This document shows positions 51,668 through 61,357 of a DNA stretch of 64,000 nucleotides, one piece after another (positions within the stretch are counted from its first letter, which is position 1; every line of letters starts with the position of its first letter). The notes under the pieces were generated by a model. That model ran no database searches, had not been told where the DNA came from, and saw only the letters and a list, made by a program, of their open reading frames with translations. A program made the translations under genes and the position numbers. The stretch is from an uncultured Duncaniella sp. (GTDB lineage Bacteria > Bacteroidota > Bacteroidia > Bacteroidales > Muribaculaceae), in the NCBI GenBank assembly GCA_910576785.1, contig CAJTJG010000001.1, positions 124,001 through 188,000 of the forward strand, in the 5' to 3' direction.

Positions 51668-52435
51668 ATGATTACGACATCAGTGATAATACTTACATAT
51701 AATGCTCCTGAATATGTAAGAGAAACCATAGAGACAATAAATGAGGTGACGAACCCGGTGGATAGGGAGCACATGGAGATAATCGTGTGGGATAATGCTT
51801 CCGGCGATGATACGAAAAAAGTGCTTGACGAATTATATGAGAAAAAGTATGTAGATAAATTACATTTCTCTACGGATAATCTCTTGTTTGCAGGTGGTAA
51901 TAATGCATGTGTCAAGTTGGCGGATAAAGATGCAAAGTATTATCTATTACTGAATTCAGATATCAGGATTGTAGACAAGGATTGGTTCTCAAAATTGATG
52001 ATGGCAAAGGAAGAAGGGAATTATGCCATTGCATCATATGGTTGTTGCTTTGCTCCTCCCAAAAGAGTGGATGACTATTGTTACCTGATTAATAAGGAAC
52101 TGTATGATAAGTATCCGCTGGATGAACAATTTCAATGGTGGTGGGGTATAACTAAGCAGCAGGCTTTGATACTTGGGGATGGCCTTAATATTCTCGGATT
52201 TCATGATCATGAGAATATGTTGATTCACTGGGGTGGTAAATCCGGAGTGGATCTGACAAAAATAAAGGGAAATGACACTGAAATGAGTGTGATATTGGGG
52301 TGGTTTGACGATGCTCCGGGGAGAATTGTATTTAAGTTGTGCCATGGGAGAAACAGGATCGCATATGGTGCCCGAAGAGTATCAAGAAGTATATATGGGG
52401 TGATATCCAAATTAGTCAGAAAATTGGCAAGATAA
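51668..52435 (+). CDS. Glycosyltransferase family 2
   Basis: The 255-residue form starts MITTSVIILTYNAPEYVRET, placing the first GT-A beta strand at the N-terminus as usual; an ATG at 51608 would add 20 unlike residues. IVWDNASGDDTKKVLDEL and YYLLLNSDIRI are the nucleotide-sugar and DxD-equivalent regions. The closest pattern is the rhamnosyltransferase-like branch with NSD instead of DxD. It probably adds one sugar to the lipid-linked repeat unit at the inner membrane. First gene of the AT-rich block. Confidence 0.85.
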   Translation: MITTSVIILTYNAPEYVRETIETINEVTNPVDREHMEIIVWDNASGDDTKKVLDELYEKKYVDKLHFSTDNLLFAGGNNACVKLADKDAKYYLLLNSDIRIVDKDWFSKLMMAKEEGNYAIASYGCCFAPPKRVDDYCYLINKELYDKYPLDEQFQWWWGITKQQALILGDGLNILGFHDHENMLIHWGGKSGVDLTKIKGNDTEMSVILGWFDDAPGRIVFKLCHGRNRIAYGARRVSRSIYGVISKLVRKLAR

Positions 52436-52465
52436 TCGGAAATACGTTGCAGAGTAGCTTAAAAT

Positions 52466-54016
52466 ATGCAGCAGCGATCGAGTAACAAACAGTTGGCTTT
52501 GAATATAAGCACGAATGCCATGTCTTATATTCTTGGTCTTATCGTGACGTTCTTTCTGACACCATACATTGTCAGAAAGCTTGGTGCATCTGCATATGGA
52601 TTTATTGGTCTGTCAAATAACATAATATCATATACGTCATTGTTGACGATTGCATTGAATTCAATGTCCAACCGTTATATAGCGATACACTATCATAAGA
52701 GGGATTATTTCAATGCCAATGGATATTTGGCATCGACGTTCTATGCCAATGTGTTCATATCGGTGATCATAGTGGTTGGAATGGCTGTGCTCACATTGTT
52801 TCTTGACAAGGTCCTTGACATACCTTCCGGACTTGTGCTGGATGTGAAAATATTGTTCACCTTGCTGTTTGTCAATGCCGCCGTAGGACTCATTACAAAT
52901 GTATTCTCAATATCGACATTTGTAAAAAATAGGATTGAGAAGTCTAATATTCGCAATATGATAGGGACACTAATCAGATGTGGATTGTTGATACTTCTTT
53001 TTGCGCTGTTCAAGCCAGAGTTATGGTATTTTGGTATAACAGCCATAATAATGACGATATATGTGGCCAGTACAAATTTCCATTTTTACAGGACTTTGAC
53101 GCCAGAGTTAATAATTGAATATAGCAAATTCAATTTGGGCAAGGTTTGGGAGTTGGTTAAGTCAGGAGCATGGAATCTAATATCATCATTGAGTAATCTA
53201 TTAAATGAGGGTCTGGAATTGCTTCTTGCAAATATATTCATTAGCCCTCAGATAATGGGTCTGTTGGCTATATCTAAAACTATTCCTACATTAATATCAT
53301 CATTTGTTATTTCACTTGTAAGTTCATTTAATCCCGAATATACAAAATTGTATGCAGAGGGAAGGATGGAGGAACTGAAACAGACTATCTTGAAGTCAAT
53401 TCGATTGTTGAGTTTCATAAGTGCGACCCCATTGTCCATGATCTTTGCATATGGTGATGCTTTTTACAGAAATTGGCTCCCAACTGAAAATACGGATTTG
53501 TTATATTATCTGTCATGTGTGGCAGCGTTTCTTTTGGTATTCGCTCTTCCTTACCAAAGCGTATGGTATGTGTTTGTACTTGATAATAAACTTAAGAGAT
53601 CATCGATAAATGCTTTAGTTAATTCAATCATTACATTTATTGTTGTGATGATTGGAATGATAGTGTTTAAGGATGATATGATGCGATTGTTTATCCTTGT
53701 TTGTTCAAGATCATTAATTTCTTCTATTAGATGTGTCACCTTTCTCCCTTTATACGGTGCGAGTGTCATGAAATTTCCAAAGTTCACCTTTTATAGACCA
53801 ATGATGATGAATTGTATACTGGTAATATTGATATCAAGTGTATCTTTGTTCATAAAGGGAATATTGATTCATCCAAATTGGATCTCCTTTTTTTGTTGTG
53901 TCTTAGTTTCAGCTTGTATAGGGCTTATTTTGAGTTGGTTTATATGCCTTAAAAAAACAGACCGAAATTATCTGACTTTAATTGTAAGTTCAAGAATAAA
54001 GCGTAGGAACGGCTAA
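52466..54016 (+). CDS. Wzx-like polysaccharide flippase
   Basis: The 516-residue protein is almost wholly hydrophobic, with about 12-14 membrane helices, and starts with the family pattern LALNISTNAMSYILGLIVTFFLTPYIVRKLGA. It would flip the undecaprenyl-linked repeat unit across the inner membrane. It lies 30 bases after the first glycosyltransferase and has the same AT-rich composition. Confidence 0.93.
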   Translation: MQQRSSNKQLALNISTNAMSYILGLIVTFFLTPYIVRKLGASAYGFIGLSNNIISYTSLLTIALNSMSNRYIAIHYHKRDYFNANGYLASTFYANVFISVIIVVGMAVLTLFLDKVLDIPSGLVLDVKILFTLLFVNAAVGLITNVFSISTFVKNRIEKSNIRNMIGTLIRCGLLILLFALFKPELWYFGITAIIMTIYVASTNFHFYRTLTPELIIEYSKFNLGKVWELVKSGAWNLISSLSNLLNEGLELLLANIFISPQIMGLLAISKTIPTLISSFVISLVSSFNPEYTKLYAEGRMEELKQTILKSIRLLSFISATPLSMIFAYGDAFYRNWLPTENTDLLYYLSCVAAFLLVFALPYQSVWYVFVLDNKLKRSSINALVNSIITFIVVMIGMIVFKDDMMRLFILVCSRSLISSIRCVTFLPLYGASVMKFPKFTFYRPMMMNCILVILISSVSLFIKGILIHPNWISFFCCVLVSACIGLILSWFICLKKTDRNYLTLIVSSRIKRRNG

Positions 54017-54070
54017 ACATTGACCGCATAATATATTTGATATAAATAGATAATATAACCGGATACCTTT

Positions 54071-55024
54071 ATGAATACCATATCAGTATTTGATACGAGT
54101 ACGATGGCCTATAATATAGGTAATGAGATAATAATGGATGCTGTCATATCTCAGATAGACTCCATGTTCGGTAATGATTTCATCATTCGTCTGCCTATAG
54201 AGGATATTGGGAGGACTGCACGTAGATATAATAGGGCGTCGGCATATACATTTGTTGGCGGTACTAATGTATTGAATGGTGATATCAGACGGTATCGGCA
54301 ATGGGACATGACGCTCCACAACATACTTGTATTGCGAAATATTGTGTTGATGGGTTGTGGTTGGTTTCAGTATGAGAACGTGAGACCGACCAGATTCTCT
54401 AGATGGGCTTTTTCAAAAGTGCTTTCAAAAAATGTAGTACATAGTGTAAGAGATAGTTATACATTAAAAAAATGTGCGGAATTAGGATTGGACGGAATAA
54501 AATTCGTCAACACCGGATGCCCTACATTATGGAATCTGACTGAAGATCATATATCACAAATATCCAGTGATAAATCTGACAAGGTAGTATTTACGATAAC
54601 GGATTATAATCGTCAACGGGATAGGGATATAAGCCTCATCAATCAGATAAAAAAGAATTATGAGACTGTTTTTTTCTTCCCTCAGGGAACTGGTGATGTG
54701 AAATATCTTTCCTCATTAGGAAATATTGATGACATTAAAATCATAGCACCACGTCTAAGAGCATTTGATACAGTTCTTGATAGCGGTGCCGACTATATTG
54801 GGACCCGTCTTCATGCTGGAATTAGGGCATTGCAGCGCCAAAGAAGGAGTTTTATCATAGGTATAGATAATAGGGCGATAGAAATGTCGGTGGATTTTGG
54901 GCTCCCGGTTTTGGACGAGAGAAAAATCTCGGAGCTTGACCATTGGATAAACTCCCGATATGAATTGACTCTTGATATACCATGGAGCAATATAAAAGAG
55001 TGGAAAAAACAGTTCCAAAGATAA
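54071..55024 (+). CDS. Polysaccharide pyruvyltransferase family protein
   Basis: The 317-residue protein has the pyruvyltransferase layout: NIGNEIIMDAVISQI at the N-terminus, YTFVGGTNVLNGD, SVRDSYTLKKCAELGL in the middle, and DYIGTRLHAGIRALQRQRRS near the C-terminus, as in CsaB/WcaK-like enzymes. These add pyruvate ketals to sugars of exopolysaccharide using phosphoenolpyruvate. A pyruvylated, acidic repeat unit is inferred. Confidence 0.88.
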   Translation: MNTISVFDTSTMAYNIGNEIIMDAVISQIDSMFGNDFIIRLPIEDIGRTARRYNRASAYTFVGGTNVLNGDIRRYRQWDMTLHNILVLRNIVLMGCGWFQYENVRPTRFSRWAFSKVLSKNVVHSVRDSYTLKKCAELGLDGIKFVNTGCPTLWNLTEDHISQISSDKSDKVVFTITDYNRQRDRDISLINQIKKNYETVFFFPQGTGDVKYLSSLGNIDDIKIIAPRLRAFDTVLDSGADYIGTRLHAGIRALQRQRRSFIIGIDNRAIEMSVDFGLPVLDERKISELDHWINSRYELTLDIPWSNIKEWKKQFQR

Positions 55025-55028
55025 GTGT

Positions 55029-55595
55029 ATGATAGGACAAATACTGTTCAGGATAAAGTCATTCAGATTCATACCTGCGCTGTTGGTAGTGAAAAAGTCA
55101 AAGTATAGGGATGTGGTTGAATATGAAAGAAATGTGTGGCTGAAAAGCAATCATATCCCATGCTTTGGCGATATCGGATTTCTTACATTGATGACAAAAT
55201 TTCCAGAATACAGATCATTAGTCTATCATCGGACAGGATGTGGATGGTTGAGACATTTTGGCAAAGGTCAGACCAATCTATATTTTCATACGCCCAGTAA
55301 TAGAATAGGTAAGGGGTTGCTAATATGGCATGGTTATTCAACGGTCATTAATGCAGACTCGATAGGAGAGAATTGCTCCATATGGCATAATGTCACTATC
55401 GGGAAAAAATCGGTGATGCCGATCAATGACAAACCGGTGATAGGAAATAATTGCAGCATATGTACCGGTGCAATAGTGATAGGAGGAATCAATATTGCCG
55501 ATGGGGTTATAATAGGTGCCGGGAGCACGGTTGTCGATTCGATTGAAGTGAAAGAAGCAATTGTGACAGGACAAAAAGCAACAGTAAGATTATGA
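55029..55595 (+). CDS. Serine-acetyltransferase-like hexapeptide acyltransferase
   Basis: The 188-residue protein has a C-terminal left-handed beta helix of hexapeptide repeats, about residues 95-185 (IGKGLLIWHGYSTVINADSIG ... IGNNCSICTGAIVIGGINIADG). This matches the serine O-acetyltransferase-like group common in capsule loci. It probably acetylates a sugar of the repeat unit. It starts 4 bases after the pyruvyltransferase stop and overlaps the next gene by 4 bases. Confidence 0.88.
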   Translation: MIGQILFRIKSFRFIPALLVVKKSKYRDVVEYERNVWLKSNHIPCFGDIGFLTLMTKFPEYRSLVYHRTGCGWLRHFGKGQTNLYFHTPSNRIGKGLLIWHGYSTVINADSIGENCSIWHNVTIGKKSVMPINDKPVIGNNCSICTGAIVIGGINIADGVIIGAGSTVVDSIEVKEAIVTGQKATVRL

Positions 55596-56794
55596 AAATT
55601 GTACATGTGTCATCCAGTGACTCTGGTGGTGCGGGAATAGCAGCTTTGCGTCTCAATAGGGCGTTGAATGGTATCGGAGTAGATTCCAAACTACTTTGTG
55701 TACATAAATTTTCGGGAGACAGTAATGTTGTAAAATATGATATCCCATTTATAGACAAGGTATTGCAGCATTCTCATATTCCGTTTAAACAGAACAGATA
55801 TCTGAATGATGCGGAGTCATATAAAAACGAATATGAGACTGTATCTTTCCCTAATGCCATTTATGATATATCAAAAAGCCCAATTATACAGGAAGCGGAT
55901 ATAATTAATTTACATTGGGTCGGTAATATATTGAATTACAAAAAGTTTTTCAAAAATGTAAAAAAGCCCATAGTATGGACCCTTCATGATATGAATCCAT
56001 TTTTGGGACTTGCCCACTATATGGGAGACTATAAAAGAGTAGTCTCTACCAGAGAGTTGGAACACAATTTGCAGAATGTAAAGCGTAATGCTATTTCCAT
56101 ACATGGAAATATTCATATTGTAAATCTGTGTGATTGGATGAAGGGTTATTCTCAGGCATCAGAGATATTCAAGAACTGTGACCATAGTGTTATAGCCAAC
56201 AGCGTAAACACAGACGTTTTCACACTGCGTGATAAGCATGTGTGTAGAGAGGCTTTGGGGTTACCAAAAAAAGAAAAAATCATATTGTTCTGTTGTCAGG
56301 ATCTATCTAATAATAGAAAGGGTTTTGATCTTTTACTTAATGCAATACCAAATATAGGGCAAGACTGTATGTTTGCTATTATAGGTAAATCAGATAAAGT
56401 GAAGTTTCCTGATGGAATTAGATATAAAGCATTCGGTACACTAAAAGATGAACTGTTGATGTCGATGATTTATTCAGCAGCAGATGGTTTTGTCTTGTCA
56501 AGTCGTGAGGATAATTTGCCGAATACAATGCTTGAGTCCTTGTGTTGTGGTACTCCTGTAATTTCATTCTCAAACGGAGGAATGAGGGATATTATCGTTG
56601 ACGGTACATCCGGTATTCTTGTTGAAACTCAGAGCTCTGAGGCACTTGCGGAAGGTATAATCAGATTCTTGCATATCATGGATACATTTAACAGAAAGTC
56701 TATTTCTATGACAGCAAGGAATAAATTCGCTCCAGATATGCAGGCTGGACAGTATCTGGAATTGTATAAACGGATTCTGATGGATAAAAAATAA
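55592..56794 (+). CDS. Glycosyltransferase family 4
   Basis: The 400-residue GT-B protein begins MKIVHVSSSDSGGAGIAALR. It has the donor-binding SSREDNLPNTMLESLCCGTP segment with the E-x7-E pair of GT4 enzymes. The N-terminal acceptor half contains NLHWVGNILNYKKF, seen in colanic-acid WcaC-like enzymes. It overlaps the acetyltransferase gene by 4 bases. Confidence 0.92.
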   Translation: MKIVHVSSSDSGGAGIAALRLNRALNGIGVDSKLLCVHKFSGDSNVVKYDIPFIDKVLQHSHIPFKQNRYLNDAESYKNEYETVSFPNAIYDISKSPIIQEADIINLHWVGNILNYKKFFKNVKKPIVWTLHDMNPFLGLAHYMGDYKRVVSTRELEHNLQNVKRNAISIHGNIHIVNLCDWMKGYSQASEIFKNCDHSVIANSVNTDVFTLRDKHVCREALGLPKKEKIILFCCQDLSNNRKGFDLLLNAIPNIGQDCMFAIIGKSDKVKFPDGIRYKAFGTLKDELLMSMIYSAADGFVLSSREDNLPNTMLESLCCGTPVISFSNGGMRDIIVDGTSGILVETQSSEALAEGIIRFLHIMDTFNRKSISMTARNKFAPDMQAGQYLELYKRILMDKK

Positions 56795-56810
56795 ATTTGA
56801 TACAACAATC

Positions 56811-57650
56811 ATGAATAAGCTATCAATCATCACTATCAACTATAATGATAGGTCTGGTCTTGAAAAAACTATTGAAAGTGTGATAAATCAAACATATAAG
56901 AATTTTCAATATGTTGTGATAGACGGCGGGTCTACAGATGGAAGTAAAGAAGTTCTTGATCGATATAAGGATAGACTTGACGTAGCTATCTCCGAAAAGG
57001 ATTCGGGTATATATAATGCTATGAATAAAGGCGCATCATATGCTAATGGCGAATATATGCTTTTTTTGAATTCAGGAGATGTATTGTATGATAACACTAC
57101 TCTTGAGAAACTGAGCATAGAATCATTCAGGGATGATATTATTTGTGGTAGAATCCTGATCTATTCTGAGAAAGACAATTTTATTACATATCCTCCAGAG
57201 CATATATCTCTATTTACATTTATTGGGGGATCTCTGCCTCATCCATCTTCGTTTATAAAAAGAAACCTGTTTGAAAAAATAGGTGGATACAAAGAGGAGT
57301 ATCGGATTATATCAGATTGGTGTTTTTTTGTAGAAGCTCTTTTAATTCATAGATGTAGTTACTTGACAATAATTAATGTCGTATCAAAATTTAATAGATT
57401 TGGCATAAGTTCTACGATGGGGTATACAGAAGAAGATATGAAAAAAGATTTTCTAATAAGTTTATTTGGCAACATAGTGAATGATTATATACCTGTTAAA
57501 GATGAAGCTTTGAGCAATTGCATGTATTGGATAAGTGCACAGAGTGGTATTTGGGGGAAATTATTACGTTTGCCATTTAAGGTGCTAAATAGAGCTCTGA
57601 AATTACGTAACAGGTTGAAAAGACGGATTGGTATGGATTTAGTGAATTAA
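56811..57650 (+). CDS. Glycosyltransferase family 2 (WcaE-like)
   Basis: The 279-residue GT-A protein opens with SIITINYNDRSGLEKTIESV and DGGSTDGSKEVL, followed by SEKDSGIYNAMNKGASYANGE, the pattern of WcaE-type transferases. FLNSGD replaces the DxD motif, as in that branch. It has 16 bases to the upstream gene and is very AT-rich. Confidence 0.91.
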   Translation: MNKLSIITINYNDRSGLEKTIESVINQTYKNFQYVVIDGGSTDGSKEVLDRYKDRLDVAISEKDSGIYNAMNKGASYANGEYMLFLNSGDVLYDNTTLEKLSIESFRDDIICGRILIYSEKDNFITYPPEHISLFTFIGGSLPHPSSFIKRNLFEKIGGYKEEYRIISDWCFFVEALLIHRCSYLTIINVVSKFNRFGISSTMGYTEEDMKKDFLISLFGNIVNDYIPVKDEALSNCMYWISAQSGIWGKLLRLPFKVLNRALKLRNRLKRRIGMDLVN

Positions 57651-57774
57651 AGTTCTGGTTCAAGATTGATTTCGTCAAGAGAAAATATATATGAAGCAAG
57701 GTTATGTTATTTATTGATGAATCTATTTTTAGAAGCAATAATCTATATAAGTTTAGACAGATACTGAAAATATA

Positions 57775-58872
57775 ATGAAAATTCTATATTGTTTAGATTC
57801 ATTAAAGGCCTCAGGTGGAACAGAACGCGTACTTACAACTAAGTTGAATTGGTTGGTTAATAAAACAGATATTGATATCTGGATTGTAAAGTTATACGAA
57901 GAAGAATCCTCATTTTTTACGTTAAGTGATAAAGTCAAAATTATTGAGCTTCCGGTGAAGCATAGTGAGATAAGAGCCTATATTGGTGAATTAAATCGAA
58001 CTTTAACAAAAATCAAACCAGATGTAACGGTTGCTGTTGCCGGAATGGCAGTTGATGTATTGCCATTGATGAAAGATGGCAGTAAAAAAGTGCTAGAATT
58101 TCATTATACAAAAAATTTTTTATTGAATTTTGTTAATGGAATCAATAAAATCCGTTTCAGGAAATTGCATTTGTTGAAAATGCATTTTTTGCAATGGAAA
58201 TTGGCACGGACGGCAAGGAGATATGATATGTTTGTGGGCTTGACCAGTCGGGATGTTGGGCTTTGGGGTCATCCTAAAAATATGACTTATGTTCATAATC
58301 CACTTTCTTTCCGTTCTGAGCGAAAGTCGACATGTCGCTCTAAAACAATAATAGCTGTCGGAAGCTGGACACCGGCTAAGGGTATGGATCAATTGTTGGA
58401 AGCCTTTGGTCCGTTAAGCACTGATTATCCCGATTGGAGTGTGGAACTCTACGGCGCTGGACAGGATGAGCAGCGCTTACGTCAGATTATTGCAAAATAT
58501 AATATGGGAGCTCAGGTCAAGCTCAACTCGCCAGTGAGGGATATCGCACGACAACTTTGTGAGGCCTCCATTTATGCTTTTCCTTCACGAAGTGATGGAT
58601 TTGGTTTGGTGATAACAGAAGCTATGGAATGTGGGTTGCCCACTGTAGCAATGGATTGTCCATGTGGTCCATGTGAGATTATTACCCCAACCACAGGTAT
58701 AGTTGTGGATGATGGTAATATTGTGGCATTCAGATCCGCTCTTAAAACTCTGATGGATGATCCAAAGCTCCGGATAAGTATGGGGCATGCTGCCACTGTT
58801 GAGGTTAAACGTTTTTATACGGATACCATTATGCCTCGATGGGTTGACTTGTTTAATAATCTGTGCTCGTAA
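57775..58872 (+). CDS. Glycosyltransferase family 4
   Basis: The 365-residue GT-B protein starts MKILYCLDSLKASGGTERVL and has the GT4 donor motif FPSRSDGFGLVITEAMECG (E-x7-E), then a CPCGPCEII segment typical of GalNAc-transferring relatives. A 124-base AT-rich gap without features precedes it. Confidence 0.92.
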   Translation: MKILYCLDSLKASGGTERVLTTKLNWLVNKTDIDIWIVKLYEEESSFFTLSDKVKIIELPVKHSEIRAYIGELNRTLTKIKPDVTVAVAGMAVDVLPLMKDGSKKVLEFHYTKNFLLNFVNGINKIRFRKLHLLKMHFLQWKLARTARRYDMFVGLTSRDVGLWGHPKNMTYVHNPLSFRSERKSTCRSKTIIAVGSWTPAKGMDQLLEAFGPLSTDYPDWSVELYGAGQDEQRLRQIIAKYNMGAQVKLNSPVRDIARQLCEASIYAFPSRSDGFGLVITEAMECGLPTVAMDCPCGPCEIITPTTGIVVDDGNIVAFRSALKTLMDDPKLRISMGHAATVEVKRFYTDTIMPRWVDLFNNLCS

Positions 58873-59114
58873 AAATCGTGACTGAAGATTAGTATACAAG
58901 TGAGATACTTCTGTTCCTGCGGCAATATCAATGAAGATTCATTTTTTTGAGGGGGTATGAGTTTCCTGTTCGGAGGAATAGGAGCCTTTTCTAATTGTTC
59001 GTGGAATAGAGATTGAGTGGTAGTTGTGTTTGGCAAGGTAAGTCTTGTTCTGACCTATGCAGTGCTAGGGCATCAGAAACCATAGAAGAATAAAGTCACT
59101 TTAATTTTGTATAA
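58873..59114 (+). other. Gap with possible gene remnants inside the capsule block
   Basis: In this 242-base gap two short stretches read like decayed coding DNA: an ATG frame MSFLFGGIGAFSNCSWNRD (58957-59016) and a later frame ending FGKVSLVLTYAVLGHQKP (to about 59083). They are less AT-rich than their flanks. I recognise neither. TAATTTTG at 59103-59110, just before the polymerase gene, may be a -7 box, but no TTG stands at the right distance. Confidence 0.35.
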
Positions 59115-60401
59115 ATGCTATTAGCGATTAACACCATATACTTGATAATCCTAATCTGGTTATCTTTTAAATATCTGAAGTCACAGTATGTAGAAAATAA
59201 ACTGAGGGTTCAGGGTGAGGAGATGCCTGTAAGATACTCCGGACTTGAGTTTCTTGTGATACTCCTGATTTCTACAGGTGTGATGGGCTTTCTTCCTCTG
59301 CTGGCTGTCCATCTCGCTTTTGTAGAAATCATGTGTGTGCTGATTCTTCGTAGTGCGCCTTCGAAGCCGGTAATTGCACTCCCGATAAAACTTTTCTTTC
59401 TTTTTATTCTGTGGACTATCATAGGACTTACATATACGCCATCGGTTTTGTTTGGATTAAGAATGATTCTGAAATATATTTATCCACCATTGATCGCGCT
59501 TGTTTGCTCAGCGGTGGTTGACAATATATTTGTGTTCTTAAGGACCGGTTTTTGGAGTAGGATACTTTCAGCTATTTCATTTGTATCGTATTATATTCCT
59601 ATGAATGGGATTATTTTCATGGGAGTATTTTGGAATAGGGCCGCACTTGCCACTAATTATATTATATGGACTATATATTCGTTTGCATTATATTCTTTTG
59701 GAATAGATAAAAAAAGCAATCTGAGATGGGGGATTTTGTTTATAATCCCGTGTCTCGTTTGGGCTTTCCGTACCGATATATTTGGAACATCAGTTGCCTT
59801 GGCTGCATTTTTTTTCATAAAGTATAGGTTCAAGTCCCTGCCTTTGATTATTGGAATGGCTGTTCTTGCAGTATGTGCGTTATTTTTTATTCCATCTATC
59901 AAGGCAAAAATGTACTTCAAACCAGAAGAAGTTACGATAAGTGATTTTATATCCGGAAATGTTTATGAGAAAAATATTAATACGAGTGGAAGAAATGAGA
60001 TGTGGAAGAAGGTGACTCCTTTTTATGAGGATCATCCGATGATTGGTTCCGGAACAGGCCGTGTACAGAAATATTTTTACACAGAGATTATGGGTTTTGG
60101 AAGAGGAGGACAATTGCATAATGATTTATTGCTTATAAAGTGTGATAATGGAATGATAGGCCTTGTATTGTTCCTTGCCAGTTATCTTGCAATATTGCTT
60201 CATTGTGTGAAAATATATCATAAATCAGCGAGTAATGCTACAAAGCTATGTACAATCACAGCTGGTGCATCCTTATTCGGTCTGATGGTCACACTCTATA
60301 GTGATAATACTGTTAGTTATTCATTGGCTACGCTTGGCATACCATGGGCATTCTATGGCATGGCGCTGGGGATTTACAGAAAAGAACAAGAAACAATCTG
60401 A
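59115..60401 (+). CDS. Wzy-like polysaccharide polymerase (O-antigen ligase family)
   Basis: The 428-residue protein has about ten membrane helices and one large periplasmic loop. Near the C-terminus GGQLHNDLLLIKCDNGMIGL matches the conserved loop of the Wzy/WaaL family, where the histidine and acidic residues are important. It would polymerise repeat units on the periplasmic side, completing the Wzx/Wzy set. It follows the 242-base gap and leads into four transferase genes. Confidence 0.88.
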   Translation: MLLAINTIYLIILIWLSFKYLKSQYVENKLRVQGEEMPVRYSGLEFLVILLISTGVMGFLPLLAVHLAFVEIMCVLILRSAPSKPVIALPIKLFFLFILWTIIGLTYTPSVLFGLRMILKYIYPPLIALVCSAVVDNIFVFLRTGFWSRILSAISFVSYYIPMNGIIFMGVFWNRAALATNYIIWTIYSFALYSFGIDKKSNLRWGILFIIPCLVWAFRTDIFGTSVALAAFFFIKYRFKSLPLIIGMAVLAVCALFFIPSIKAKMYFKPEEVTISDFISGNVYEKNINTSGRNEMWKKVTPFYEDHPMIGSGTGRVQKYFYTEIMGFGRGGQLHNDLLLIKCDNGMIGLVLFLASYLAILLHCVKIYHKSASNATKLCTITAGASLFGLMVTLYSDNTVSYSLATLGIPWAFYGMALGIYRKEQETI

Positions 60402-60403
60402 GT

Positions 60404-61357
60404 ATGGGAAGAATATCTGCATTAGTGGAGTTGGCAAGGAAAACTATAAAATTTGGTCCATATATAACATTGGGTAATGTCGTGCTAACACATGGACGTA
60501 ATATATTGCCGGAGAATGTAATAAAAATGCTGGCCAGTAGTCGAAATGAAAAAATTCAAAAGCGATTATTACCATTAGTTAAGAACACCATAAAAGAATA
60601 TTCAAATCAGGGAATATCGTATTCTAAAGACTGGAATAATACTATTTGGATATGTTGGCTTCAGGGTGAGGAAAATATGCCTCCGATCATATCACTATGC
60701 TTACATAATATTAGAAGATATGCCAATGGTCATGAAGTTAAGGTGATAACACAAGCCAATTTTGCAGAATATGTTGAAATTGATCCTGTGATACTAAAAA
60801 AGTATGATGAAGGAATAATAAAGAACTGTCATTTTGCAGACATATTGAGAATCTGTTTGCTTGCACAGAAAGGAGGCTTGTGGATGGATGCTACATTATT
60901 ATGTACATCACCGATAGACAGTGTTTTTTTTGAGAAGGATTTTTATACGATAAAGCTTGTTCCATATGGAAATTTTGTAAGTCAATGCCGTTGGTCGGTG
61001 TATTGTCTCAGTGCAAAATCAGGAAATAAGTTGTTTGTGTTACTTGAGAAATTGTTTTCTGTATATTTAGCGGAGAATGATTACTTCATTGATTATTTTT
61101 TGTTTGATCAATTTATAGATATGCTATATAATAACGATCCGGAGATTAAATCAATGATTGATAATGTAGAACAAAGTAATTTGGGAATTCAGAATTTGAA
61201 TCCGATTCTTCTGAAAAGCTATGACCGGACCATTTGGGAAAATTTAACTTGTGATACTTCGATATTCAAATTAAGTTGGAAGTCATATTCCGAGCGACAA
61301 ATCAAAGAAGCTGGTGACAATACGTATTATTCATGCATACTCAAGGAAATCATATGA
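60404..61357 (+). CDS. Capsular polysaccharide synthesis glycosyltransferase (GT32-like)
   Basis: The 317-residue form begins MGRISALVELAR, 2 bases after the polymerase stop; an ATG at 60344 would overlap it by 58 bases. It has the Caps_synth pattern: IWICWLQGEENMPPIISLC, VKVITQANFAEY and FADILRICLLAQKGGLWMD, the last holding the DxD-like metal site with the following AT. Sugar and linkage are unknown. Confidence 0.87.
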   Translation: MGRISALVELARKTIKFGPYITLGNVVLTHGRNILPENVIKMLASSRNEKIQKRLLPLVKNTIKEYSNQGISYSKDWNNTIWICWLQGEENMPPIISLCLHNIRRYANGHEVKVITQANFAEYVEIDPVILKKYDEGIIKNCHFADILRICLLAQKGGLWMDATLLCTSPIDSVFFEKDFYTIKLVPYGNFVSQCRWSVYCLSAKSGNKLFVLLEKLFSVYLAENDYFIDYFLFDQFIDMLYNNDPEIKSMIDNVEQSNLGIQNLNPILLKSYDRTIWENLTCDTSIFKLSWKSYSERQIKEAGDNTYYSCILKEII

